Part shown: one piece after another, positions 16,430 through 25,042 of the stretch
How positions within the stretch are numbered: position 1 is the stretch's first letter
Layout: every line of letters begins with the position of its first letter
DNA from: Lutibacter sp.
Lineage (GTDB): Bacteria > Bacteroidota > Bacteroidia > Flavobacteriales > Flavobacteriaceae
Length of the DNA: 39,555 nucleotides
Assembly: GCF_013139515.1 (NCBI RefSeq)
Contig: NZ_WTAR01000074.1
Coordinates: 1 to 39,555, forward strand
Reading direction: 5' to 3'
The notes under the pieces: generated by a model
What the model saw: only the letters and a program-made list of their open reading frames with translations
Databases searched by the model: none
Told to the model about the DNA's origin: nothing
Made by a program: the position numbers and the translations under genes

Positions 16430-17836
16430 TTATCTAAAAATATATCGCTCCTTCTCCCCTTTTAAATTTAGCATTTCAATTCTTAGCACTGCTCCTTTAG
16501 TTTTATTTTCAATCATATTGTTTACATCGTCAACAGTAATTACTTTTTTATCATTTATAGCTGTTATCACATACCCCTTTTTTACGCCATAATATTGTAA
16601 TTCTTTATTTGAAATTTGACTAATTTTAACACCGTTTTTAATATTTAATTTTTTTAATTCAGCTTTATCCAAGTTATTTAACTCTAATCCAATAGCTGAA
16701 ATTCTTGCTTTTTCATTTTTTGTTAATGTAACATTTGCTATTTTTTTGGAACCTTCTCTTAAAAAAGTGATTGCTATAACATCACTTGGTCTTTTAGTTC
16801 TTAAAAATCCTTGCAAATCTGCAAACGTAGAAATTTTAACTTCATTTAACTTTATAATGATATCATGTTCTTTAAGTCCCGCTTTTGCAGCTCCAGAATT
16901 TTCTACTACTCCAGAAATATAATAACCTTCAGTGGTTTCAATATTTAAATTTTCAGCAGCTCTATTATTTAACTCACCTCCAAAAACACCTAACATTGCT
17001 TTTTGAACATTTCCAAACTCCATTAAATCTTCAATAACTTTTTTAGCAATATTTGAAGGCACTGCAAATGAATATCCTACAAAAGCTCCAGTTTGAGATG
17101 AAATTGCCGTATTAATACCAATTAATTCACCTCTAGTATTCACCAAAGCTCCACCACTATTTCCTGGGTTTACAGCCGCATCTGTTTGAATAAAAGAATC
17201 TATACTACTATTTCCATCTAAATCTCTTCCTTTTGCACTTACAATGCCTGCGGTAACTGTTGACGTTAAATTATATGGATTTCCAACAGCTAATACCCAT
17301 TCTCCAACTTTAATACCATTAGAATCTCCAAAAGTTATATAAGGCAAATCTTTAGCTTCAACCTTTAATAAAGCAATATCGTTTGTAGCGTCTGTTCCAA
17401 TTAATTTTGCTTTATAATTCTTCTTATTATTTAAAGTCACCTCAATTTCAGTAGCATTTTTTATTACATGATTATTTGTAATAATATAACCATCAGAAGA
17501 GATAATTACTCCACTTCCTGTTCCTACTTGTGAATATTTTTTTGTACCACTACCTTGTCCATAAAAAAACTCTGCATAAGGGTCTCTATATGTTTTTACT
17601 GAAGTATTTTTAACATGAACTACAGAATTTATAGTTTTATCTGCAGCTACAGTAAAATCTGTATTTTCTATTGAAGAAACCATAGTATTTGTATAATTTA
17701 CAGGTAAACTACATAATGCATTAACTTCTTTTTGCTCAATAACCACCTGTGGTTTTTCTATAAATATCTTATAACTTCCTAAAGTAAGCGCTCCTCCAAG
17801 AGCCGAGAATAATATAACACTTAATACTTTTTTCAT
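16430..17836 (-). CDS. Do/DegP-type periplasmic serine protease
   Basis: A 468-residue HtrA-family protease/chaperone. The N-terminal hydrophobic segment (VLSVILFSALGGALTLGSY) is a signal peptide or anchor. The trypsin-like domain carries the triad: His123 in ITNNHVIKNA, Asp153 in TNDIALLKV, and Ser227 in VNPGNSGGALV. Two PDZ domains follow, about residues 280-365 (LGVFGGELNNRAAENL, GAAKAGLKEHDIIIKLN) and 385-460 (GVKISQISNKELQYYGVKKG). DegP/DegQ enzymes degrade or hold misfolded envelope proteins. It is divergent from dapF. A TAAATTTG -7 box (17868-17861 on its strand) and a 14-bp palindrome lie upstream. Confidence 0.94.
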   Translation of the reverse strand: MKKVLSVILFSALGGALTLGSYKIFIEKPQVVIEQKEVNALCSLPVNYTNTMVSSIENTDFTVAADKTINSVVHVKNTSVKTYRDPYAEFFYGQGSGTKKYSQVGTGSGVIISSDGYIITNNHVIKNATEIEVTLNNKKNYKAKLIGTDATNDIALLKVEAKDLPYITFGDSNGIKVGEWVLAVGNPYNLTSTVTAGIVSAKGRDLDGNSSIDSFIQTDAAVNPGNSGGALVNTRGELIGINTAISSQTGAFVGYSFAVPSNIAKKVIEDLMEFGNVQKAMLGVFGGELNNRAAENLNIETTEGYYISGVVENSGAAKAGLKEHDIIIKLNEVKISTFADLQGFLRTKRPSDVIAITFLREGSKKIANVTLTKNEKARISAIGLELNNLDKAELKKLNIKNGVKISQISNKELQYYGVKKGYVITAINDKKVITVDDVNNMIENKTKGAVLRIEMLNLKGEKERYIFR

Positions 17837-17860
17837 TGTTTTAGTTTATAAATTAAAACT

Positions 17861-17888
17861 CAAATTTAGAATTATTTTACGCGTAAAA
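17861..17888 (-). promoter_or_regulatory. Promoter and palindrome of the Do-type protease gene
   Basis: On the minus strand TAAATTTG (17868-17861) fits the -7 consensus, 24 bp before the ATG. Just upstream, at the -33 position, is a perfect 14-bp palindrome TTTTACGCGTAAAA (17875-17888), a possible regulator site. Confidence 0.5.
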
Positions 17889-17980
17889 ATTTACTTTAAC
17901 TATCTGTTAACGCTGTTTTAACTCATTTTAACATTTCAAAATCACGCATTCTATTTACTTTAAAAACTCACTTAATTTAG

Positions 17981-17988
17981 TACATTTG
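17981..17988 (+). promoter_or_regulatory. dapF -7 box, near-leaderless
   Basis: TACATTTG matches TAnnTTTG and ends only 5 bp before the dapF ATG (17994). The transcript is therefore expected to begin at or next to the start codon. Confidence 0.65.
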
Positions 17989-17993
17989 CAGTA

Positions 17994-18773
17994 ATGAAAA
18001 TACATTTTTACAAATATCAAGGAACAGGAAATGATTTTATTATGATTGATAATAGAAGCTTAACATTCCCAAAAAACAACGTTAAACTCATTCACAAATT
18101 ATGCGACAGACGTTTTGGTATTGGTGCTGATGGTTTAATTTTATTAGAACCATCAAAAGAAAATGATTTTACTATGGTATATTTTAATGCTGATGGAAAT
18201 GAAGGAAGTATGTGTGGTAATGGAGGAAGATGCCTTGTTGCTTTTGCAAAGCAGCTTGAAATAATAACAACAGAAACAACATTTGAAGCTGTTGATGGTT
18301 TGCACTTTGCAAGCATTAATAATAACATTGTAAGCCTTCAAATGATTGATATTGATACTATTGACATTTTTAGTGATTATTGTTTTTTAAACACAGGATC
18401 TCCCCACCATGTGAATTTCAATAAAAACGTAACAACCTTAAATGTTAAGATCGAAGGCTCAAAGATAAGATACGGAGCTCCATATTTTAAAGAAGGAACC
18501 AATGTGAATTTTGCTGAACAAACATCTAATAACTCATTTAAAGTTAGAACCTATGAACGTGGTGTTGAAGATGAAACATTAGCATGTGGAACAGGTGTTA
18601 CCGCTGTTGCAATTGCGGCAAATAAAACAAATAAAACAAATGCAACCTCTATAAATATTGAGGTTTTAGGTGGAAATTTAGAAGTTTCATTTGAAAAAGA
18701 AGCTAATACTTACAAAAATGTATTTTTAAAAGGACCTGCTCAACTTGTTTTTGAAGGAAATATTTCTATTTAA
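17994..18773 (+). CDS. dapF: Diaminopimelate epimerase
   Basis: A 259-residue enzyme that converts LL- to meso-diaminopimelate for lysine and peptidoglycan synthesis, using two cysteines as acid and base. Both are visible: Cys74 in GSMCGNGGRC (71-80) and Cys198 in ETLACGTGVTAV (194-205). The start YKYQGTGNDFIMIDNR and DRRFGIGADGL are also diagnostic. The gene overlaps the following GNAT gene by 1 nt (TAATG), and mltG follows, so cell-wall functions are grouped. Transcription probably starts right at the ATG. Confidence 0.97.
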   Translation: MKIHFYKYQGTGNDFIMIDNRSLTFPKNNVKLIHKLCDRRFGIGADGLILLEPSKENDFTMVYFNADGNEGSMCGNGGRCLVAFAKQLEIITTETTFEAVDGLHFASINNNIVSLQMIDIDTIDIFSDYCFLNTGSPHHVNFNKNVTTLNVKIEGSKIRYGAPYFKEGTNVNFAEQTSNNSFKVRTYERGVEDETLACGTGVTAVAIAANKTNKTNATSINIEVLGGNLEVSFEKEANTYKNVFLKGPAQLVFEGNISI

Positions 18774-19306
18774 TGGCAATACTACTAGGAAAAAATATAA
18801 ACTTACGTGCTTTAGAACCTGAAGATATAGACTTTCTATTTTCTTCTGAAAATAATGAATTATTTTGGGAAATAAGTAGCACTCAGCTGCCTTTTTCAAA
18901 ATACACCTTACAAAATTATATTAAAAATGCGCATCAAGATATTTATGAAGCTAAACAATACCGTTTTGTAATTTGTGACTCTAAAAATTTACCAATTGGT
19001 ATGATTGACTTATTTGATTTTAATCCTCTACACCAACGTATTGGCATTGGAATACTAATAAACCCGAAGCACCAAACTAATGGATATGGCTCTGAAGCTC
19101 TTGAAATGATTATAGATTATGCTTTCACATATTTAAATGTGCATCAAATTTATGCCAATATCACTTCAGATAATAAAAACAGTATTTCACTTTTTGAAAA
19201 ATTTAACTTCAAGAAAATAGGAATAAAAAAAGATTGGATTTTTTCTAATGCTACATTTAAAGACGAAATCTCTTACCAATTAATTAATAAAAAAAATGAA
19301 TCTTAA
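18773..19306 (+). CDS. GNAT N-acetyltransferase, RimJ/RimL-like
   Basis: A 177-residue single GNAT domain. The order is N-terminal NINLRALEPEDIDFLF, the central strand FVICDSKNLPIGMIDLFDF, acetyl-CoA-binding IGIGILINPKHQTNGYGSEALEMIIDYAF (an R/Q-x-x-G-x-G/A variant reading QTNGYG), and the C-terminal NKNSISLFEKFNFKKIG. Substrates of this group include protein N-termini, amino acids and antibiotics; none can be chosen here. It lies between dapF and mltG, overlapping both, so it is expressed with them. Confidence 0.87.
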   Translation: MAILLGKNINLRALEPEDIDFLFSSENNELFWEISSTQLPFSKYTLQNYIKNAHQDIYEAKQYRFVICDSKNLPIGMIDLFDFNPLHQRIGIGILINPKHQTNGYGSEALEMIIDYAFTYLNVHQIYANITSDNKNSISLFEKFNFKKIGIKKDWIFSNATFKDEISYQLINKKNES

Positions 19307-20330
19307 AAAACTCTTCTTCTTAATTTCCTTTTTAGTTTTAATAATTGGAGGTTTCCTTACATATAATTTTTACTCAAAAATATACAAGCCAAATACCACC
19401 AAAGAAGGTTTCTTATACATCCCAACTACTAGTAATTTTGACGATATTGAAAACTTAATTCGCCCGTTCTTAAAAAGAGTAAAACCATTTACTTGGGTTG
19501 CTAACAAAAAAAACTATCCAAACACCATTAAACCAGGAAAATATCATATTACAAAAGGTTTAAATAATAACGAATTGGTAAATTTATTACGAAGTGGTAA
19601 ACAAACAACTGTAAAGTTATCATTCAACAACCAAGATACATTTGAAAAACTTGCTGGTAGAATTGCTGAACAAATTGAACCTGATTCAATTACAATTTTA
19701 AATACTTTAAACAATAATTCATTTATATCTGAAGTAGGTTTTACTATAAATACAGCGTTAAGTATGTATATTCCAAATACATATGAGTTTTACTGGAATA
19801 CATCTGCTGAATCATTCAGAACTAAAATGTTAAACGAATACAATAAATTTTGGAATGCTTCAAGATTAGAAAAGGCTAAAAAACTAAATTTATCTAAAAC
19901 AGAAGTAATTACACTTGCATCTATTGTTCAAAAAGAAACAGCTGCAGTTAGCGAAAGACCAATGGTGGCTAAATTGTATTTAAATAGGTTGAATGATAAA
20001 TGGCCTTTGCAAGCAGATCCCACAATTATATTTGCATTAAAAAAAGAATTTGGTAATAACCTTGTCATTAAAAGAGTACTTACAAAAGATTTAGAAATTA
20101 ATTCACCATATAATACTTATAAAAATAATGGTCTTCCTCCTGGTCCTATTGCAATGCCAGACATCTCTTCAATAGACGCAGTATTAAACCCTGCTTTACA
20201 TAATTACTATTATATGTGTGCAAGTATTACATCAATAGGAAAACATGAATTTGCTAAAACTCTCTCGCAACACAATAAAAACGCTACTAAATATCAAAAG
20301 TGGCTTAGTAAACAAGGTGTGAACAGATAA
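19296..20330 (+). CDS. mltG: Endolytic murein transglycosylase MltG (YceG-like)
   Basis: A 344-residue protein with one N-terminal membrane helix (FFLISFLVLIIGGFLTYNFY) and a periplasmic YceG domain. A LysM-like part (IKPGKYHITKGLNNNELVNLLRSG) precedes the catalytic region LASIVQKETAAVSERPMVAKLYLNRL, in which Glu214 is the probable catalytic residue, followed by WPLQADPTIIFAL and GLPPGPIAMPDISSIDAVLNP. MltG cuts nascent glycan strands and thereby sets chain length or ends synthesis. The ATG lies 11 nt inside the end of the GNAT gene. The call is secure. Confidence 0.95.
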   Translation: MNLKKLFFLISFLVLIIGGFLTYNFYSKIYKPNTTKEGFLYIPTTSNFDDIENLIRPFLKRVKPFTWVANKKNYPNTIKPGKYHITKGLNNNELVNLLRSGKQTTVKLSFNNQDTFEKLAGRIAEQIEPDSITILNTLNNNSFISEVGFTINTALSMYIPNTYEFYWNTSAESFRTKMLNEYNKFWNASRLEKAKKLNLSKTEVITLASIVQKETAAVSERPMVAKLYLNRLNDKWPLQADPTIIFALKKEFGNNLVIKRVLTKDLEINSPYNTYKNNGLPPGPIAMPDISSIDAVLNPALHNYYYMCASITSIGKHEFAKTLSQHNKNATKYQKWLSKQGVNR

Positions 20331-20457
20331 CATTTTAATATCTTTTTATTAAATTTATAATTTAACTACCATTTCTCTTTATTATTTACGTTTTTTATCA
20401 ACAAAAACTTCACTTTGTTAACAATTTGTTAATTTGTTAAAATATTTTGTAAATTTG

Positions 20458-20487
20458 TTGTCAGATTAAAAATATACTATACATTTG
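20458..20487 (+). promoter_or_regulatory. Promoter of the lysozyme-like gene
   Basis: TTG (20458-20460) and TACATTTG (20480-20487) are separated by 19 bp, an ideal Bacteroidota -33/-7 pair. It leaves a leader of about 30 nt. The region before it repeats TTTGTTAA-like words without clear meaning. Confidence 0.65.
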
Positions 20488-20525
20488 CATCCTGAAATTT
20501 AGAAGGTAATTAAAACCTATAAATT

Positions 20526-21143
20526 ATGAAAAAAATAATAGTAATTTTAAGTTTACTAACTTTAGTACTTGTTATTTCAAGTTTCTCTAAAGAAGAAAGA
20601 ACACTAAACAGTAACATTACTTCTACAATAGAAATTAGTACTGTACCTAACGAAAAAGAAAGTCTTCATCAAATTTACAACATTCCATTTGTAGGTAATT
20701 CATTCAACGGTTTTAAAGAAGCTGTAGCATTTAAAGAGTCTCAAGGAAGATATCATGTTGTTAACACTCTTGGTTATTTAGGGAAATATCAATTTGGAAG
20801 AACTACTTTAGAAAGATTCAAAATATACAACACTAAACAATTTTTAAGCTCTCCAGAATTACAGGAAGATGCATTTATTGCACTTTGCTCTGTAAATAAA
20901 TGGATTTTAAGAAAAGATATTAGACGAAGTGTTGGAAAAAAAATAAACGGTATTAAAATTACCGAGTCTGGTATTTTAGCTGCCGCACATTTATCTGGTG
21001 CTGGAAATGTAAAAAAATACCTTAGAAGTAATGGTAAAAAGAAATTTAAAGATGCATACGGCTCATCTATAGAACATTACTTAGAACAATTTTCAGGTTT
21101 TAATACTTCATTTATTGAAGCAAATAAAAAACCTGCTTTATAA
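20526..21143 (+). CDS. Secreted lysozyme-like (lytic transglycosylase-like) protein
   Basis: A 205-residue protein with an N-terminal signal peptide (MKKIIVILSLLTLVLVISSF). The mature part has a lysozyme-fold pattern: FKEAVAFKESQGRYHVVNTLGYLG with Glu71 as the likely acid, then GKYQFGRTTLERF (86-98), a typical active-site cleft segment, and LAAAHLSGAGNVKKYL, which matches the helix following the cleft in phage and bacterial transglycosylases. It probably cuts peptidoglycan in the periplasm; activity is inferred from motifs only. It follows mltG but has its own promoter and a terminator, so it is a single-gene unit. Confidence 0.72.
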   Translation: MKKIIVILSLLTLVLVISSFSKEERTLNSNITSTIEISTVPNEKESLHQIYNIPFVGNSFNGFKEAVAFKESQGRYHVVNTLGYLGKYQFGRTTLERFKIYNTKQFLSSPELQEDAFIALCSVNKWILRKDIRRSVGKKINGIKITESGILAAAHLSGAGNVKKYLRSNGKKKFKDAYGSSIEHYLEQFSGFNTSFIEANKKPAL

Positions 21144-21170
21144 TTAGAATAATTTTTGGTTAAATTAGTA

Positions 21171-21203
21171 AAAAAGGTTTCTGTTTATTGCAGAAACCTT
21201 TTT
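21171..21203. terminator. Bidirectional intrinsic terminator
   Basis: AAAAAGGTTTCTG (21171-21183) pairs with CAGAAACCTTTTT (21191-21203), with A and T runs on the flanks. It serves the lysozyme-like gene and the convergent RsmI-like gene. Confidence 0.9.
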
Positions 21204-21204
21204 T

Positions 21205-21921
21205 TTATTCTTTATGAATTATAAATATTGTAGGTCTTTTATGCAAATCAGGAGTTTCACTTTTCCAATCGCTAATAGTTAACGTCTTAATATATTCTGA
21301 TTGTAATGTTATATCACAAGCAATACATAGTTTTGCAGTTGGCGTTAATGTACTTTTTAGATCGGCCAACATTTTTTCGTTTCTATAAGGAGTTTCAATA
21401 AAAATTTGTGATTGATTATTTTCTCTTGATAATCTCTCTAGTTTTTTTATTGCTGCTTTTCTTTCTGAAGTATCAATTGGCAAATACCCATTAAAAGCAA
21501 AATTTTGACCGTTAAAACCAGAAGACATCATTGCTAAAATTATAGATGATGGCCCAACCAAAGGAATTACTCTAATTCCTTTTTCGTGTGCTAGCTTAAC
21601 TATTTCAGCTCCAGGATCGGCTATTGCTGGCACACCTGCTTCAGAAAGCAAACCGACAGAAGTGCCTGAAACACAAACATCTAAATAGGTTCTTACTTCT
21701 AATTGGTCAGCGTATTTATCTAACTTTAAAATAGTTAAAGAAGGTTGAGATTTTCGTGGTGTAATTTGTTTAATAAATCTACGAGCGGTTTTTTCGTTTT
21801 CAACAATAAAAAAATCTAATTCTTCAATTACTTTTTTTACTGATAAAGGCAAAACTTCAAGCGGTTCATTATCACCTAAAGTAGTTGGAATTAAATACAA
21901 TTTTCCTTGTTCGTTATTCAT
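21205..21921 (-). CDS. RsmI-like SAM-dependent methyltransferase (tetrapyrrole methylase fold)
   Basis: A 238-residue protein of the tetrapyrrole-methylase superfamily. Landmarks are GKLYLIPTTLGDNEPLEVLP (6-25), VGLLSEAGVPAIADPGAEIV, IRVIPLVGPSSIILAMMSSG and SQIFIETPYRNEKML. These match the RsmI/YraL group, which methylates the 2'-O of C1402 in 16S rRNA. The N-terminal sequence differs from canonical RsmI (usually LYLVATPIGNLxD). Bacteroidota often carry this form as a second paralogue, so its own substrate is uncertain. It overlaps the preceding phosphatase gene by 8 nt and ends next to the shared terminator. Confidence 0.82.
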   Translation of the reverse strand: MNNEQGKLYLIPTTLGDNEPLEVLPLSVKKVIEELDFFIVENEKTARRFIKQITPRKSQPSLTILKLDKYADQLEVRTYLDVCVSGTSVGLLSEAGVPAIADPGAEIVKLAHEKGIRVIPLVGPSSIILAMMSSGFNGQNFAFNGYLPIDTSERKAAIKKLERLSRENNQSQIFIETPYRNEKMLADLKSTLTPTAKLCIACDITLQSEYIKTLTISDWKSETPDLHKRPTIFIIHKE

Positions 21922-22375
21922 TGGGGTTTATTTTTTTTGCAATAATATCGCAAGCATTATCTAACATCTCATATACCTTTTTAAAACCAAAATCTCCACC
22001 ATAATAAGGATCTGGAACATCTAAATTATCATCAGGAAAAATTTCATTTAAAATAAGTTTCACTTTAGATTTCTCTACTTCATTTCTAGCTAATTTCAGT
22101 ACATTTTTATAATTTAAATTATCCATCACATAAATATAATCAAATTCATCAAAATCTTGAACCAAAAATTTTCTAGCTTGTTGTTTGGAAATATCTATAC
22201 CATTTTTTTTTGCAATAGCAATAGATCTAACATCGGGTTTTTCACCTTGATGATATGCGGCCGTGCCAGCAGAATCAACAATAGTTTGAGAACTATTTAG
22301 TTTATATTTTAAAATACCTTCTGCCAATGGCGAACGGCAAATATTACCGAGACAAACCATTAATACTTTGGTCAT
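21914..22375 (-). CDS. Low-molecular-weight protein tyrosine phosphatase
   Basis: A 153-residue LMW-PTP. The P-loop is VCLGNICRSPLAEG (7-20), giving the C-x5-R-S motif with Cys8 as nucleophile and Arg14. The general acid lies in the C-terminal VPDPYYGGDFGF motif. Bacterial members often act on tyrosine kinases of capsule and exopolysaccharide pathways or on arginine phosphate; there is no such partner next to it here. It sits between dnaA (9-bp gap) and the RsmI-like gene (8-nt overlap), so it is probably co-transcribed with both. Confidence 0.93.
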   Translation of the reverse strand: MTKVLMVCLGNICRSPLAEGILKYKLNSSQTIVDSAGTAAYHQGEKPDVRSIAIAKKNGIDISKQQARKFLVQDFDEFDYIYVMDNLNYKNVLKLARNEVEKSKVKLILNEIFPDDNLDVPDPYYGGDFGFKKVYEMLDNACDIIAKKINPNE

Positions 22376-22384
22376 TATTATAAA

Positions 22385-23812
22385 TTAAAATGTAAGTTTT
22401 TTTGTAATATCGTCAACATATTTTCTAAACTGCTTATCAGTTTCTGTTAAATTATCAACAGTTTTACAAGCATGAAGTACCGTTGCGTGATCTCTTTTTC
22501 CTATTTGAGAACCAATACTTGCCAATGAAGCTTTTGTCATTCTTTTAGCAAAATACATTGCTAATTGACGCGCTTGTACAATATGTCTTTTACGAGTTTT
22601 AGATTGTAAAGTTGTAACATCTAATTCAAAATAGTTAGAAACTATTTTCTGAATATAATCAATAGAAACTTCACGCTTGGTGTTTTTAACAAATTTATCA
22701 ACTATTTGTTTTGTAAGCGATAATGTAAATTCTTTTCTATTAAATGAAGCTTGCGCAATCATAGAAATTAACACCCCTTCTAACTCTCTAACATTAGATT
22801 TTATATGTTTGGCTATGTATTCAACAATTTCTTCAGGCATTTCAACGCCATCTCTATACAGTTTATTTTGTAAAATTGAAATTCTTGTTTCATAATCAGG
22901 AACTTGAAGTTCAGCTGACAATCCCCATTTAAATCTTGAAAGTAAACGCTGCTCAATATCTTGCATATCAACAGGTGCTTTATCAGATGTTAAAATAACC
23001 TGTTTTCCATTTTGATGTAAATGATTAAAAATATGGAAGAATACGTCTTGTGTACCTGTTTTTCCTGATAAAAACTGAACATCATCAATTAACAACACAT
23101 CAATCATTGAATAAAAATGAATAAAATCATTTCTTGTGTTTGCTTTTACTGAATCTATATATTGTTGTGTGAATTTTTCAGAAGAAATATACAAAACCGT
23201 TTTATCTGGATATTTATCTTTTATTTGAACGCCAATAGCATGTGCTAAATGCGTTTTTCCTAATCCTACTCCACCATAAATTAATAACGGATTAAATGAA
23301 GTTCCTCCAGGTTTATTTGCGACTGCCATACTAGCAGAACGTGCCAACCTGTTTGAATCTCCCTCAACAAAACTATCAAAATTATAATTTGGATTTAACT
23401 GAGACTCAATCTTAACTTTTTGAATTCCAGGTATAACAAACGGATTTCTTAATTCGCGTTTATTAAAATCTAAAGGCATTGTAATACCTTGTGGATTTAT
23501 TGGGTTTCTATTTGAACTTGGAATTTTTACTGTATGCGGTTTACTGCTACTGTAATTATTTTCCATTCTAACATCATAAATCAGTTTTGCATCTTCACCT
23601 AACTGCTTAACTAATGCAACTCTTAATAACTTAATGTAGTGCTCTTCTAACCACTCATAAAAAAACTTACTTGGAACTTGAATAGTAAGTGCCTCACCAG
23701 ATAATTTTATTGGTTTAATTGGTTCAAACCAAGTTTTATATGCTTGTTGTTTTATGTTATCTTGTATAAAAGATAAACATTCCCCCCAAACTGATGGTGC
23801 AGTTTTAATCAT
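22385..23812 (-). CDS. dnaA: Chromosomal replication initiator protein DnaA
   Basis: A 475-residue DnaA. Domain I is SVWGECLSFIQDNIKQQAYKTWF; a polar linker follows (about 85-125). The AAA+ domain has NPLLIYGGVGLGKTHLAHAIG (Walker A, 180-188) and MIDVLLIDDVQFLSG (Walker B, about 240-245), with sensor and arginine-finger segments VILTSD and LLSRFKWGL. The C-terminal DNA-binding domain holds the signature IGKRDHATVLHACKTV. It binds DnaA boxes and opens oriC. The 166-bp upstream gap has only one box-like sequence, so no origin is claimed here. It leads a dnaA - phosphatase - RsmI-like operon. Confidence 0.98.
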   Translation of the reverse strand: MIKTAPSVWGECLSFIQDNIKQQAYKTWFEPIKPIKLSGEALTIQVPSKFFYEWLEEHYIKLLRVALVKQLGEDAKLIYDVRMENNYSSSKPHTVKIPSSNRNPINPQGITMPLDFNKRELRNPFVIPGIQKVKIESQLNPNYNFDSFVEGDSNRLARSASMAVANKPGGTSFNPLLIYGGVGLGKTHLAHAIGVQIKDKYPDKTVLYISSEKFTQQYIDSVKANTRNDFIHFYSMIDVLLIDDVQFLSGKTGTQDVFFHIFNHLHQNGKQVILTSDKAPVDMQDIEQRLLSRFKWGLSAELQVPDYETRISILQNKLYRDGVEMPEEIVEYIAKHIKSNVRELEGVLISMIAQASFNRKEFTLSLTKQIVDKFVKNTKREVSIDYIQKIVSNYFELDVTTLQSKTRKRHIVQARQLAMYFAKRMTKASLASIGSQIGKRDHATVLHACKTVDNLTETDKQFRKYVDDITKKLTF

Positions 23813-23978
23813 TAGTAATTATTGTAATATTTAGATTTAATTTATGCCGAATAAAAAAGCTACCCCAATAAGCTATTTTAGGCTTTACAAAAATGTGAAT
23901 AAATTTCATTATAAAAAAATAAATTCTTGTTGATTATTAACTTTTTTTTACGTAACATAACAAGATTAAAATTTACAA

Positions 23979-24386
23979 ATGATTTTTAACAAAATACAAT
24001 TTAGAGTTAGGTATGCTGAAACCGATCAAATGAGTTTTGCTTATCACGGTAATTACGTGCAATACTATGAGATGGGACGTATTGAATGGCTTAGAAAATT
24101 AGACATTTCTTATAAGAAAATGGAAGAAGCTGGAGTTATGTTACCTGTAATTAGTCTAAATATAAATTATATTAAACCCGCAAAATATGATGACCTTTTA
24201 ACCCTAAAAACTACATTAATAAACAACCCTCTAGTTAAAATAAAATTTGAGTTTGAAATTCACAATGAAAACAATGAACTTTTAAACACTGCAAATGTAA
24301 CTTTAGCTTTTATGGATTCAATAACTAGGAAACCTGTAAGAGCTCCTAAATATCTTTTAGAAAAAATACAGCAAAATACTATTTAA
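23979..24386 (+). CDS. Acyl-CoA thioesterase, YbgC/FadM-like hot-dog protein
   Basis: A 135-residue hot-dog domain with the YbgC-type signature FRVRYAETDQMSFAYHGNYVQYYEMGRIEWLR (8-38). The Asp of ETDQ is in the catalytic position and His23-Gly-Asn-Tyr follows. A second block is INYIKPAKYDDLLTLKT. YbgC-type enzymes hydrolyse acyl-CoA or acyl-ACP esters. It is divergent from dnaA. Its last 8 nt overlap the convergent yigZ gene. Confidence 0.9.
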   Translation: MIFNKIQFRVRYAETDQMSFAYHGNYVQYYEMGRIEWLRKLDISYKKMEEAGVMLPVISLNINYIKPAKYDDLLTLKTTLINNPLVKIKFEFEIHNENNELLNTANVTLAFMDSITRKPVRAPKYLLEKIQQNTI

Positions 24387-24993
24387 TTTCTGTAATTTTT
24401 AAGCAACGTAAATCTTCAAATAATTGTTGAATTTTTAAAGCTTTGGTTTTTCGAATTGAAATTACATACTCACAATTTAAATGCATTTTTTGGCTTTTAA
24501 TTTCAATATTATTTTCTTTAATAATTCGCATTACTTTATTCATATCTTTATATTCAAAGAAAATTTCAAAATTTACATCTATAGTTTTTTCTACAATTTT
24601 TGAAGCTTCAATAATTAACTTAGCAGTAGTTTTATATGCATTAATAAGCCCGCCAACACCCAACTTTGTTCCTCCAAAATAGCGTACTACCACAACTAAT
24701 ACATTTGTTATATTAAAAGATAATAGTTGTCCGTAAATAGGCTGACCGGCTGAATTATTTGGTTCCCCATCATCATTTGCTCTATATCTAAATTCTTCAG
24801 TTCCTAGCTGCCATGCATAGCACCAATGCCTTGCTGAATAATGTTTTTTCTTTAATTCATCAATACAACCTTTAACTTCATCTTCAGAAGAAATTGGAAA
24901 AACATAGCCAATAAATTTACTGCCTCTATCTTTAAAAAGCGAATCTCCATTAGCAATATCAATTGTTCTATATGTATCTTTTTCTAAAATAAT
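24379..24993 (-). CDS. yigZ: YigZ/IMPACT-family protein, with an apparent ATT start codon
   Basis: The full frame encodes 204 residues, the normal length for YigZ. It opens I-I-L-EKDTYRTIDIANGDSLF, followed by KDRGSKFIGYVFPISSEDEV, YSARHWCYAW, RANDDGEPNNSAGQPIYGQL and VVVVRYFGGTKLGVGGLINAY, all typical of the family (N-terminal UPF0029 domain, C-terminal DUF1949-type domain). A stop codon stands directly before ATT-ATT at 24993-24988, and no ATG, GTG or TTG occurs in frame until a GTG deep in the conserved domain (24693), so initiation at ATT is the simplest reading. A -7 box TATATTTG (25018-25011, minus) sits at the right distance. The cellular role of YigZ is not settled. Confidence 0.85.
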   Translation of the reverse strand: MILEKDTYRTIDIANGDSLFKDRGSKFIGYVFPISSEDEVKGCIDELKKKHYSARHWCYAWQLGTEEFRYRANDDGEPNNSAGQPIYGQLLSFNITNVLVVVVRYFGGTKLGVGGLINAYKTTAKLIIEASKIVEKTIDVNFEIFFEYKDMNKVMRIIKENNIEIKSQKMHLNCEYVISIRKTKALKIQQLFEDLRCLKITEIK

Positions 24994-25010
24994 TTATAAA
25001 TTTAAGAATA

Positions 25011-25018
25011 CAAATATA
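25011..25018 (-). promoter_or_regulatory. -7 box of yigZ
   Basis: CAAATATA on the plus strand reads TATATTTG toward yigZ. It ends 17 bp before the ATT codon, giving a leader of about 10-12 nt. It supports translation starting near 24993 rather than at the internal GTG. Confidence 0.6.
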
Positions 25019-25042
25019 TCAAAACCCTAAATTTAAATTGAA

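Noticed and set aside
23813-23978. Replication origin upstream of dnaA
   Set aside because: Only one DnaA-box-like sequence (TGTGAATAA, 23894-23902, one mismatch) was found, without a cluster of boxes or a clear unwinding element. dnaA is often away from oriC in Bacteroidota.
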